A program made the translations under genes and the position numbers. Positions 55,354-64,000 of a stretch of 64,000 bases of DNA are shown here, one piece after another. This DNA is from Hippopus hippopus (Eukaryota > Mollusca > Bivalvia > Cardiida > Cardiidae), in the NCBI GenBank assembly GCA_946811185.2, contig OX328112.1, forward strand, positions 33,863,323 to 33,927,322, written 5' to 3'. The notes under the pieces were generated by a model. It did no database searches, was not told where the DNA came from, and worked only from the letters and a program-made list of their open reading frames with translations. Numbering within the stretch: position 1 is the first letter of the stretch; each line of letters opens with the position of its first letter.

Positions 55354-56058
55354 CTCATTACCAAACGACAAAAATGTAGACTTGTCCAAATTGAAAGCAT
55401 TTGCAGACAACTTAAATGTGCTTCAAATGATTTAATTTGTCTTTGATAGGGTAAGAAAATATTGTGGGAAAAAAAGGTGGAAATGCTGGTTTTAACAGCA
55501 TTTTCTCCTTTTCCCACAATGCTTTCAAAAGGTCTTTTTTTCAAGGTCGTCAAAACTGGGGATTGTGTGGTAAAGGATTAAACGTAAATAGAGGTTTACC
55601 TATGCTAGCACTGGCTTACAGACCGCATAACACAATCCCGTGTTTTAACGACCCTAAAGGAGAAGTCTTTTGAAAACATTGTTGGAAAAGGAGAAAATGC
55701 TGGTAACCAGCATTTTCTCCTTTTCCCACAATTTTTTCAACCTTATCAAAGAAGTCAGGCTAATTTCAATCATGTTTAAAATTTGTTGGCTGCAAATGCT
55801 TTCAATTTATACGAGTCAAGAATTTGTTGTTTGGTAAAGAGTTAACTCTTTACCACACAACAAAATTTTAGGTCCAAAAACATTTGCAGACGACAAAATA
55901 ACGGTGGCAAAATGATAAGACCTTTATCAGACAGAGTAAAAAACATTGTGGGAAAAGGAGAAAATGCTGGTTACCAGCATTTTCTCCTTTTCCCACAATG
56001 TTTTCAAAAGCCTTTATTCTCATTGTCGTTGAAATTTGGTATTTTCTAGTAAAGGACT
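55350..56058. mobile_element. Family A cluster of three
   Basis: Minus 55350-55581, plus 55622-55845 and minus 55842-56058. The last two share TTAA 55842-55845 right end to right end. The third has a perfect hairpin around 55947-56002. Confidence 0.8.
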
Positions 56059-56235
56059 GAAGTACTGTTATGCTTAATAATTAGAATTTATTGGACTTAC
56101 ATCGAGGATAAAAGTTGACTGATCTAACATTCTTGGGTGCTCCGCTTGTTTTTCTTTATCTCAGTGGCAATATGTGCACATTGTGTAAATTCAAAATGAG
56201 ACTTTTGTTGGCATTTCTTTCGTGTAAGTATTGTT

Positions 56236-56417
56236 TTTAATAATAATAATAATTATTATTATTTATTTATATTATATTATTATTATTGTTGTTGTTGTTA
56301 ATTTATTTATTTACTTATTTATTTATTTATCTATTATTATAAAAACAAAAGTTTTGACCAGAACAAATGTATGTAAAATGTTCACTTAATCTCCACAGGA
56401 GGAAATGAAGAGAATTA

Positions 56418-56448
<31 letters not shown>

Positions 56449-56490
56449 TTTATTTATTATTATAAAAACAAAAGTTTTGACCAAAACAAA
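56236..56490. repeat. AT-rich microsatellites with a direct duplication
   Basis: (TAA)/(TTTA)-type runs at 56236-56345 and 56412-56464. Each is followed by attattataaaaacaaaagt, then tttgaccaraacaaatg, so the tract plus flank was duplicated about 122 bp apart. Confidence 0.85.
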
Positions 56491-56723
56491 TGAGCCTTGC
56501 TCTTGCAAAAAGGGGGGAGTAAATACATCTGCATGAGGCACTAAATCATGCAAGTCATCATATAGTTATGGATACATAAAGTCTATTTGTCTAACAACAG
56601 ACTAAATCATAAAAATTATTCCTGGATACGAAAAAATTTTTTAAAAAATGCGCACTGTGCAGACTGATATGATTTGTTACTTTTTACAGATACATTTAAC
56701 GTTCTCTTCACAGAGCTCGGCTT
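56491..56723. mobile_element. Family D MITE, decayed core
   Basis: tgagccttgctcttgcaaaa left end, cacagagctcggctt right end. The middle matches 60121-60377 (tatagttatggatacataaa). The central palindrome is eroded to gcgcactgtgcagactgat. Confidence 0.7.
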
Positions 56724-56881
56724 ATATTCAAATTGCAATGCTTGAGTATTTTTTCGGTACAAAAAATGTTCATCTTATTTTATATGGCTTTCTAAATCTC
56801 AGTTTAGGCCTTCATATAGCTGTACATATTATTAGTATAAACATATTTGATCCAATATATTTACATTTATCATACAAAGTA

Positions 56882-57046
56882 GTGCAAAGCATCGCGAAAA
56901 GGATTGTAAATGGTGGTTACCAGCGTTTTCTCCCTTTCCCACAATGTTTTCCAGAACAAATCATATCACTTCAGTCCTGTTATATTTGTCGTCTGCAAAT
57001 GCTTTCAATTTGCACGTTTTGAATTTTACCGTCTGGTAAAGGGATA
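56882..57046 (+). mobile_element. Family A, left arm lost
   Basis: gcgaaaaggattgtaaatgg then tggttaccagcgttttctcc, right arm tcgtctgcaaatgctttcaa, end tctggtaaaggga. Confidence 0.65.
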
Positions 57047-57840
57047 AAATTCTGTTTTCGTTTATAATACACATACTACTTATTTCGCCAATGCGGTAGA
57101 CAGCGGTCATCTAAAAGTATTGGCGAGAGAAGAGCCATGCATACTAAATGAAATCGTCTTTTCCGGTGTGGCTGAATGCGCCGTCTTTTGACCTACTTCC
57201 TGGTATTTACTAACACCGACTGAATAGACGGTAATTTGTGATTGGTCAAAAATGTGCACATGCAAAGTTTACTCGGTAGGTCCCTGCTGGCCTGTTGCTC
57301 GCACATTTATCACTAACCCTTCCAGTATATTCATATTCATATATGTTTTTTGTACAAAGGCTACCGGCCCTTGTACAAATACATATACAATTAAAACAGG
57401 CATTTTGTTTACACGTAGGGATAATATTTTTCAACTGTATGAGATATCTCATGTTCATATTAATAAACAGCATCAAGGATGACCAAAACTAGCTGGAAAC
57501 CCCAATAAAATTACACTAGAGAGTAAATATAAATCAGACGAATAGTTGTATTCTGAATCAAACGTTGGTACCGCTAATCTATACCTAAAGGGCCTTTTAT
57601 TCACACCATAGCATACTTACATAAATATCTACACGAATTTAATTCGATCAGTCTCGTTATATTTCGGAATCGGCCGAATGAATGCACCCTTGCGCCATGG
57701 AAAGCAGTTATCTATTTAACACTATAACACTTAAGGTTGATTATATATATATTTTACAAGTATGTTTCCAAAGCTATTTAAAGCAGATTTATTACAAGAG
57801 GTCAGTAGTTAAGGACACCATTGAACACTTTTCCATTCAT
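57047..57840. other. Unassigned, includes one arm of a distant inverted repeat
   Basis: 57236-57263 (atttgtgattggtcaaaaat + gtgcacatg) recurs inverted at 58929-58964. No gene seen; short frames here have no splice or start support. Confidence 0.45.
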
Positions 57841-58059
57841 GTAACTCTTTCGGCGCTAAATATATAAACTCAGCCCCTTTCAATGATTGAAAATACAATC
57901 CAAAGAATTTCTGAAAGACTTCTATTCTAGATCTATAGGGTTGACTTAAAAAACGGACGGCATAGATCCAAGATCAGACTGCACGTTCTGTGCAGTCTGA
58001 TCTTGATCTATGCCGTCCGCAAAAACTCTTGTAATCGTCCATGGCTCTAAAAGGATTAA
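57841..58059. mobile_element. Family C element
   Basis: Same subfamily as 4891-5120: taactctttcggcgctaaat left, atggctctaaaaggattaa right. Near-perfect palindrome agatcagactgcacgttctg/tgcagtctgatct. Confidence 0.8.
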
Positions 58060-58371
58060 TACATTGTATTGTCATAATATACTAACAAATATATTTATTG
58101 ATGTAATGGATTACCTCCCTTTATTGGATTATTACACTCCAATTGTTCAGTGCAATAGGGAAGAGACAAGCTTGCTTAGCTTTTCAGACAATATTTGGCT
58201 TTCGTGATCACATGTTAAATCAGCCGGTTTTATTCATATAATTTGACAAAAGGGATAAATCGTCTATCGATGAAATTAAAAAAAATCAACATTTTCTTAT
58301 AGTGATATATTCGGATAATAACCCTGTTACCCTTCGCACAACTGTATTGTTTGACCAGCCCGGCTCAGCTG
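58060..58371. other. Unassigned interval
   Basis: AT-rich, no recognised repeat or gene. Confidence 0.4.
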
Positions 58372-58690
58372 AGCCCCCGTATCTTAGTCGGTAGGGTGCA
58401 GGACTTGAAGTTGAGAGCAGGGGGTCCCTGGTCCGATCCCCGGCTCGGTCAATATCTTTCCGAGGAATAAATATGATAGTCATTGCGAGAGGATTCATTC
58501 CTCTTTCACCGCTGACCATTGTTTCGGCGATAGCTATGTGAGAAAGTAGCTGGTGACTTGGAAAGAATATTGTGCGGAGTACTGGTAAAAGAAACTCCAG
58601 GAAAGCATGGATAGGTGCACTGACTGCCGCGATATAACTAAAATATTTTTTCAAAATGGCGTTAAATACCATACAATTAATCAATCAACC
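58372..58690 (+). mobile_element. SINE-1
   Basis: Head gcccccgtatcttagtcggt, B box ggtccgatccccgg, full body and the tail aaataccatacaattaatca. Tail ends in atcaatcaacc. Confidence 0.85.
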
Positions 58691-58757
58691 TAGAGTACGG
58701 AGGAACCTTAATCCTACAAAGTCATCATTACTCTTCGCACAGATTTATTTTTAGACC

Positions 58758-59150
58758 AGCCCTAATAGCTCAAGTGGTAGCTCATAAGATTTGCAAACGT
58801 CTCCTCTCGGACCATTTGAGGGTGTGGGTTCGATCCCACAACTGCCCACCTAAAATTACAAAAAAGAAATATCTTTAAAATGATAGGCGGCGGCGTAGGT
58901 TTGCCCACAAATAGGCAAGGACCCTTGAAATGAACATGTGTACATTTTTGACCAATCACAAATTTCTGTCTATTCATTTGTTATCGGTATAAAAAAAAGC
59001 AGGTCAAAAGCCAACACATTTAGTTACACCGAAAAAAAAAAAGGCTTTCGGAAGAGACGTTAAACCTAGGTCCTGTGTGACAGTGCTATACACTGAGTAC
59101 GTTAAAGAACAACGCGTAACTTAGGATTGGTTTCGTCCTGTATCAACACT
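58758..59150 (+). mobile_element. SINE-4 (tRNA-headed)
   Basis: Head agccctaatagctcaagtgg, B box gtgggttcgatcccacaact. Body gaagagacgttaaacctagg, cctgtgtgacagtgctatac and cgttaaagaacaacgcgtaa differs from SINE-1 to -3. Right edge uncertain. Confidence 0.7.
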
Positions 59151-59245
59151 ATCCCTCGTAACAAAATAAAAAGCCTTCAAGGGGCGTTGTTAATATGGGC
59201 AACCGGTGACGACATTAATAAACGCAAATTCAATCATCTTTAATT

Positions 59246-59460
59246 CTAGACCAGTTCAGGTAGACTTGCAAATCTAATCTTGGATCATTTGAGGGTGTGG
59301 GTGTGTTCGATCCCATGGCTGCCAACCTAAAATTACAACAAAAAGTCTTTCAGAGGAGACGTTAAACGTAAGTCCTCTGTGACGGTGCACGGTACACTGA
59401 GCACGTTAAAGAACCAGGCGTACCTAAGGTTGTATTTTGTCTTGTACCCTGCACTACCCC
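59246..59460 (+). mobile_element. SINE-4, shortened head
   Basis: Shares catttgagggtgtgggt, tgttcgatcccatggctgcc and gagacgttaaacgtaagtcc with the preceding copy. Box A region degraded. Confidence 0.65.
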
Positions 59461-59627
59461 GAACATGACTCTTCTAGGTTCAACCAATGACAACGATAAA
59501 TTAACGAAAATCAATCAAACACCTTCTACGTAATTCTTAGTGTGCTGATAGAGTCAGTACCTCCAAAAATGATTTGATCTGTTTGTGCTGACTGGTCCTA
59601 ATTTATATTATCTGGAAGAAGACATCG

Positions 59628-59700
59628 GACAATATATGGACCGATCCTCTGCAGCCTGATCTCGATTTACACTATCCGTCAAACCACTCAGCGCACCAAA
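59628..59700. mobile_element. Family C fragment
   Basis: gcagcctgatctcgatttac and actatccgtcaaaccact, half a palindrome only. Confidence 0.45.
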
Positions 59701-59740
59701 GGTCGATAAATTTTATCCCAACACTTCAATCAATACAATG

Positions 59741-60055
59741 CCGAGCCCCGGTAGCGCATGCTGTCGGTAGCGTTCAGGACTCAAGAACAGTGGGTTGCTA
59801 GTTAGATCCCCGGCTCTGCCAATTTCTTTCAGAGGATTGATGATAGTGACTGCGACAGGATTCATTCCTCTCTCACCGCTGATCATTCTTTCGACGATAA
59901 TTATGTGGGAAAGCAGCCCGTGGCTTGGAAAGAATATTGTGCGGAGCACTGGTACAAGAAACACCAGGAAAGCATGAATAGGTGCACTGGCCGTCGTGAT
60001 ATAACTGAAATAATGTTGAAAACGGCGTTAAATACCATACAACCGATCAATCAAG
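59741..60055 (+). mobile_element. SINE-1
   Basis: Head gagccccggtagcgcatgct has a short insertion. The body is close to consensus. Tail accatacaaccgatcaatca. Confidence 0.85.
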
Positions 60056-60120
60056 CAATACAAATTAATTTATTGTAATAGAAAGGCTCTGGCTCACAAT
60101 ACAACAAGGAACAATACATA

Positions 60121-60377
60121 TGAGCCAAACTCTGACGAAAGGGGTTTAATGCATATCCTTGTTGCATTATGCTAATCATAACAAAATTATGGGTTCATGA
60201 AGTCCACTTTGTCTGACAACCGACCTGGTGACGTGGTAGTGTGGTCCTTGGACATTGGAAAAATTTACAAATAGCAAAAAGTATCGACTCATGTCAGCCT
60301 GCGCGGACTGCGCAGGCTGACATGAGTCGATACTTTTTGCAGATGCAATAAAACCATTTTTCACATAGCACGATTCT
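60121..60377. mobile_element. Family D MITE, best hairpin
   Basis: Inner hairpin is nearly perfect: aaaaagtatcgactcatgtc + agcctgcgcg against cgcaggctgacatgagtcga + tactttttgca. Terminal gagccaaactctgacgaaag is more diverged. Confidence 0.8.
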
Positions 60378-60746
60378 TATGCTCATGAAACGAGGGAATG
60401 TGACGCAATGTTTTTATAAGTTAATTCCATAAATTGATACAGATTTTGCAGTGTTAAGAATTGCGTCAGAATTTGCACTTTTCAGTAATTGATTAAAAGC
60501 TCTATATGATTACACTTACTATGGTGCCAGTATTGCAGGTAATTGTTTTTTGATTATGTTCGAACTGAAAACGTTAAGGACAAAGCATGAAAAATGCGTT
60601 TTCTACGAGTTTTCATCTGTATTTCTATTTCAATCTGCAATTTATGACTGCAACATCTGAAATATTCTCACAAATGATCATTTAAATTCAAAAGATGAAC
60701 CCACAGGAGATATTTTGAGCGCTTTAAGAGCGATTTAAACTTTATA
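60378..60746. other. Unassigned interval
   Basis: AT-rich sequence between the D element and the LINE tail. Nothing recognised. Confidence 0.4.
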
Positions 60747-61825
60747 AGATAGACAGATAGATAGATATTTATTCAGACAAGTACACATGTACTTAGTCAT
60801 AATACATAAACAAACATTATAATGCAAATAAATAAAAAATCTACCTCAAAAAAGATGCACACCGACAATTTTCTTAGTAAACCTTAACTAATTTCTATAA
60901 TTTAACACTATATACAGAAGTACTTAAGAATGAACTTTATGAGTTATTGATCAAATGAAAATAATACATTCTTTCTATAAATGCCTGTTTTGCGTACAAT
61001 GCAAGGTTGAATAATTCACGTTTGTTATTCGAACAAAGAAGTTTTAATAGTTTTAAGGTACTTGGATTTTTATAAAAATACTCTTTTATATATTTTTTTC
61101 GCAAGGAATGATAAAATGGACACTTCAAGATGAAATGGAATTCGTCCTCTATGTCGCCAGAGTTACATATAAGACAAATCCGTTCGTTTCTAAGAATTCT
61201 GTTTGGAGCGAACCTACCAGTTTGTATACGAAGTGAATGAGATGAAGTTCTTAACTTAAAAATTAACGTTCTAAGACTAAATGGCAAAATATCTAAATAT
61301 GTTTCATAACTACAGTTTTCTTTCAAATACTTGTACAAATGTAAAGAAGGGGATGTTGATATTGTGGCAAAGCAACCTTGAATAAAATTATCTATTAGTC
61401 TTTGCTTAAAGATTAAAACAAATTCTTTTTGGTTGGCGGAAAGAGGATCTTCCCAAACATAGGAAAACCCGCTTTCCGTCACCATCTTCTTTATCCCAGA
61501 AACCCAATTTTTTCTACCTTCTACACATTGTTTATAAGCACACTCATACACATTTCTAAGAATAATATTTTCTGTGTTCGTCACCTTAAACCAATATTTC
61601 AATATTTTTACATGTCTTACAATATATAATGGATATCTTCCAAGTTCTGCATATACAGCAGCATTACACGAACTTTTTCTAACATTCAAAATACTTTTAC
61701 AAAATTTTAGATGTATCCTATTTCCTTAGACTTAGAAAATCCAAAAATTTCAGCTCCGTAATTGAGAATAGATTCTTAAAAAGCACTTTGCCAAGCATGT
61801 TTCATACAATCATAGCTTTCCTCAT
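60747..61825 (-). pseudogene. Non-LTR retrotransposon, 3' end of the reverse-transcriptase ORF (broken)
   Basis: The minus strand reads about 250 codons (61689-60937) from the C-terminal region of a LINE polyprotein. It includes VYAELGRYPLYI, a conserved phrase after the RT domain, and a CX2CX9HX4C zinc knuckle (C172, C175, H185, C190; CLIC...HFILKCPF), then a basic end. Upstream, ILNYGAEIFGF is also typical, but it is in another frame (shift near 61720), with a stop at about 61777. The 3' end after the ORF has about 190 bp of UTR and a gata/tatc microsatellite at 60747-60772, a common LINE tail. The 5' part is missing, bounded by a family A MITE. Not functional. Clade not assigned. Confidence 0.8.
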
Positions 61826-62019
61826 TTAACTCTTTATCACACAACAAAATTTTGGATTTGTTCAAATTGAAAGCTGTGGGAGACGAAATATCAAAAGTAT
61901 CAAAAATGATAAAATTTTTGTCTATGAAGGGACAAAAAACATTGTGGGAAAAGGAGAAAATGCTGGTTACCATGCTGGTTAAGGTCGTTAAAGCACAGGA
62001 TTGTTTAGTAAAGGGTTCA
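61826..62019 (-). mobile_element. Family A MITE, hairpin half-deleted
   Basis: ttaactctttatcacacaac left end, gattgtttagtaaagggtt right end. After aatgctggttaccatgctgg the second hairpin arm is missing. Confidence 0.75.
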
Positions 62020-62805
62020 ATATAAAACAATAACTATAAGAAATGACTGGGCATGTCTGTTGCTTGCAAAATCCATTAGGCCAAATCAGAAGTTATACTT
62101 TATATTCTTTAGGTTCATTGTCCATGTTTTTCTTCCAACATTGTTTCAAGCTGTATCTCCATCATTTCATCGATTTTTATCTTTTCATAGAACATGCTCA
62201 TATAGTTGTTTAGTCGACAGTTTATTATTACTATCATCATTATATCGTTTTTCCGCCAAAATGGCGAGCATTATATAATAATAATAAAATTAACACAATA
62301 AGAATGAAAACGAGATCAAAAATAAAAAGTCTATGGTTAGAAAGAGAACCAATGTACGACCAAACTTCAACCCGATAAAGACCCTTGCAATAAAAAGATG
62401 AAAATGCAACAGCCCCTTCCTTGGTAAGAATGCGGGAGCACATTTTACAAACCCAAAGGTACAAAACAAAAGAGTGAAACGAGACAAAAATAAGAAGGAA
62501 ATGTAAATCAAGTATGGGAACCTTGTAACGAAAACCAATTGCAAGGCAAAAAATGGACCAAAAAATAATTAGGAACAAAATAATCAAGGAGCGCATTGAT
62601 GAGCAGACACCTAGAATAAATCCATTAATTGAGTGAACAAGTGGATAAATCTACACAAGAATTAACCAGCCAATCAATCAACCAACCGATAGCAAATAAG
62701 TGCTCGAGTTGGCGAGCAATAAAATTATAAATACAAAGCTTTATAACAAGGCAACAAACTGGCAAAAAAGGGATATGTCACAGGTGCTTGAACATAGAGG
62801 CTGAA
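62020..62805. other. Unassigned interval between LINE remnants
   Basis: Open minus-strand stretches near 62240-62596 are rich in Phe, Leu and Ile but match nothing I know, and codon content looks like AT-rich noise. A (TAA)-type run lies near 62275. Confidence 0.4.
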
Positions 62806-64000
62806 AGAATTAAGAAAATAATTGATAACTGTGGTGCATGCAGCTATTACACGAACAAAAGTTCCAAAATTTTCCAAGGATAGGTATAAAAACTAGCAAA
62901 AGCCTATGGTTAAAAACATTATCCTCCAATATCTTTCGAAGACCTGAGAATAAAGCTACATCAATACTGTGGCTCCTAAACCTCTGATAGATGCATTCAT
63001 TTGTCTCCGTTGAGATACTGTGAAATAATTCAATCCTCAAGTTCTCTGTAGAAGGGCATATGTTCACATAACGAAGCTGTAAAATAATTTTTGCAGTAAT
63101 GACAGAAATTCGTAAGTTAGTCACTATAAAATTTAGCTATCAGCTTCACACAGTTATTGCAATGCTTGGCTATCAATGGAGAGGAGATAGACCTACTTAA
63201 CTCCCATAGTTCACTATGGAGGAGTAATTGTGGTTTGATGTATAAGAAACTCGATAAATGACTGTCGGTCTGAACCCTGGTTAACCAGGTAACATTTGCG
63301 TGTCCATTAATGACGAGAAATTCTTTTTCATTGAGCTTTTGTAGGAAAAAGGCCTGTAGCCATGAAACACTGTAAATAATCTTCCAATGAATACTTGCGG
63401 AGAGTACTTACAATATCTGGGATAAACCCAAGTTTCACGGAAGTACCACGGATATAGAAAGAAAAGAGCCTATAATTGAACAACTTCTTACATACGTGTA
63501 AGCTCGAGGTACGACAAATTTGGCCCACAATAAGAGTTTCCTATAATCGATCTCAGATTCAATAGGTAAAACACCGGCGAGACCGAGACAAACATCTTTT
63601 CTGGTATACACCGGTAAATTCTGAATATCCTTAACGCAGAACCTATGTGCTCTTTCTACCTGAGCCAACTACGTTTTGTTAATTTCTGACCATAGTTCCC
63701 AGCCATAAAGTGCTTTTGGTAGAACAATAGACTTGTACAGTTTAAAGGAAGTCAGTGGGCGAAGACCATTTTCATGTACTCCAACATTTGATAAACCTAA
63801 AAGTGTAGATTTCAGCTTGTGACAGGAGTCATCAACGTTGATAGAACTTGTCATAAACTTATTACAGATTATGCCTAAATGAGTATAATCCACTACCTCA
63901 TTTACAACGCTATCGCCCAATCGCCATAATCGATTAGCGATAAAATGTTTGGGTTCATTCAAAACTATAACTGCACACTTAGACGGATTATACATGTAGC
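62806..64000 (-). pseudogene. Second non-LTR retrotransposon fragment, RT thumb to C-terminus, several frameshifts
   Basis: Enters from the right edge of the window. 63998-63669 encodes the palm/thumb boundary (YNPSKCAVIVLN, VDYTHLGI, then LYKSIVLPKALYGWELW). A TAG at about 63669 separates it from 63668-63435 (LAQVERAHRFCVKDIQNLP). The frame shifts near 63480, continues to 63328, then shifts again to a segment that starts LQKLNEKEFLVINGH and runs to a stop near 63125. Finally FCHYC...EHMPF suggests a worn zinc knuckle. At least three shifts and stops make it inactive. It is a different family from 60747-61825: the sequences do not resemble each other. Confidence 0.75.

Noticed and set aside
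58758..58850. tRNA gene at the SINE-4 head
   Set aside because: Good B box, but the sequence continues into a body shared with 59246-59460, so it is a SINE.
801..62030. Dozens of short ORFs containing ENIVGKGENAGYQHFLLFPQCF-like peptides
   Set aside because: They are translations of the family A hairpin and occur in both orientations. They look like a conserved protein family only because the DNA element is repeated.
62240..62596. Phe/Leu-rich membrane protein
   Set aside because: AT-rich noise: no splice or start support, and overlapping frames give similar hydrophobic strings.

Overview
The window is animal nuclear DNA, most likely from a bivalve mollusc. It is AT-rich by eye, has spliced genes with GT-AG junctions, and is crowded with short non-autonomous transposons and tRNA-headed SINEs. 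The SINE tails, the roughly 150-bp 'gacctactttttgacc' repeat and the GATCAGNCTGC palindromes all look like bivalve repeats I know of, but the species is not fixed by anything here. No operon, RBS, CRISPR array or prokaryotic feature is present.

Only two host genes are supported. (1) Minus strand, 16056-18305: one large internal exon of 2250 bp with a canonical acceptor and donor, both in phase 1. It encodes about 750 residues of acidic, Ser/Thr-rich, probably disordered protein with a basic segment and a Cys-rich patch; its other exons were not found. (2) Plus strand, 45993-50438: a four-exon gene assembled here from splice sites whose phases agree (1, 0, 1). It gives a predicted 327-residue type I membrane protein with signal peptide, N-glycosylation sequons, an RKKR site, one membrane span ending in CCCC, and a Tyr-rich tail. 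A consensus CRE (TGACGTCA) lies just upstream of its ATG. I recognise neither family.

Most of the rest is mobile DNA. Names used in the entries: family A, a palindromic MITE of about 230 bp ending TTAA-CYCTTTACC, with about 80 full or partial copies; family C, TTAA-bounded MITEs with a GATCAGACTGCAC palindrome; families D and E, MITEs sharing a GCCTGCGC palindrome; SINE-1 to SINE-4, tRNA-headed SINEs; T, an element of about 655 bp whose ends are themselves small hairpins; single hAT-like and pogo-like elements; several foldback elements. Two broken non-LTR retrotransposons lie at 60.7-64.0 kb on the minus strand.

Tandem repeats: a 19-bp array (10.3-11.0 kb), a 30-bp array (22.6-25.3 kb) open in four reading frames, a 25-bp array (9.5 kb), an 86-bp array (41.4-41.8 kb) and a degenerate array of about 150 bp (43.8-44.9 kb).

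Layout: 0-16 kb repeats; 16-18.3 kb minus-strand exon; 18.3-45.6 kb repeats; 45.7-50.4 kb plus-strand gene with MITEs and SINEs in its introns; 50.5-60.4 kb repeats; 60.7-64 kb LINE remnants. The strongest mobile-element evidence is nested: a family A copy inside a SINE flanked by TTAA on both sides (31280-31509), and a SINE inside a family A copy flanked by a 14-bp target duplication (11729-12017).
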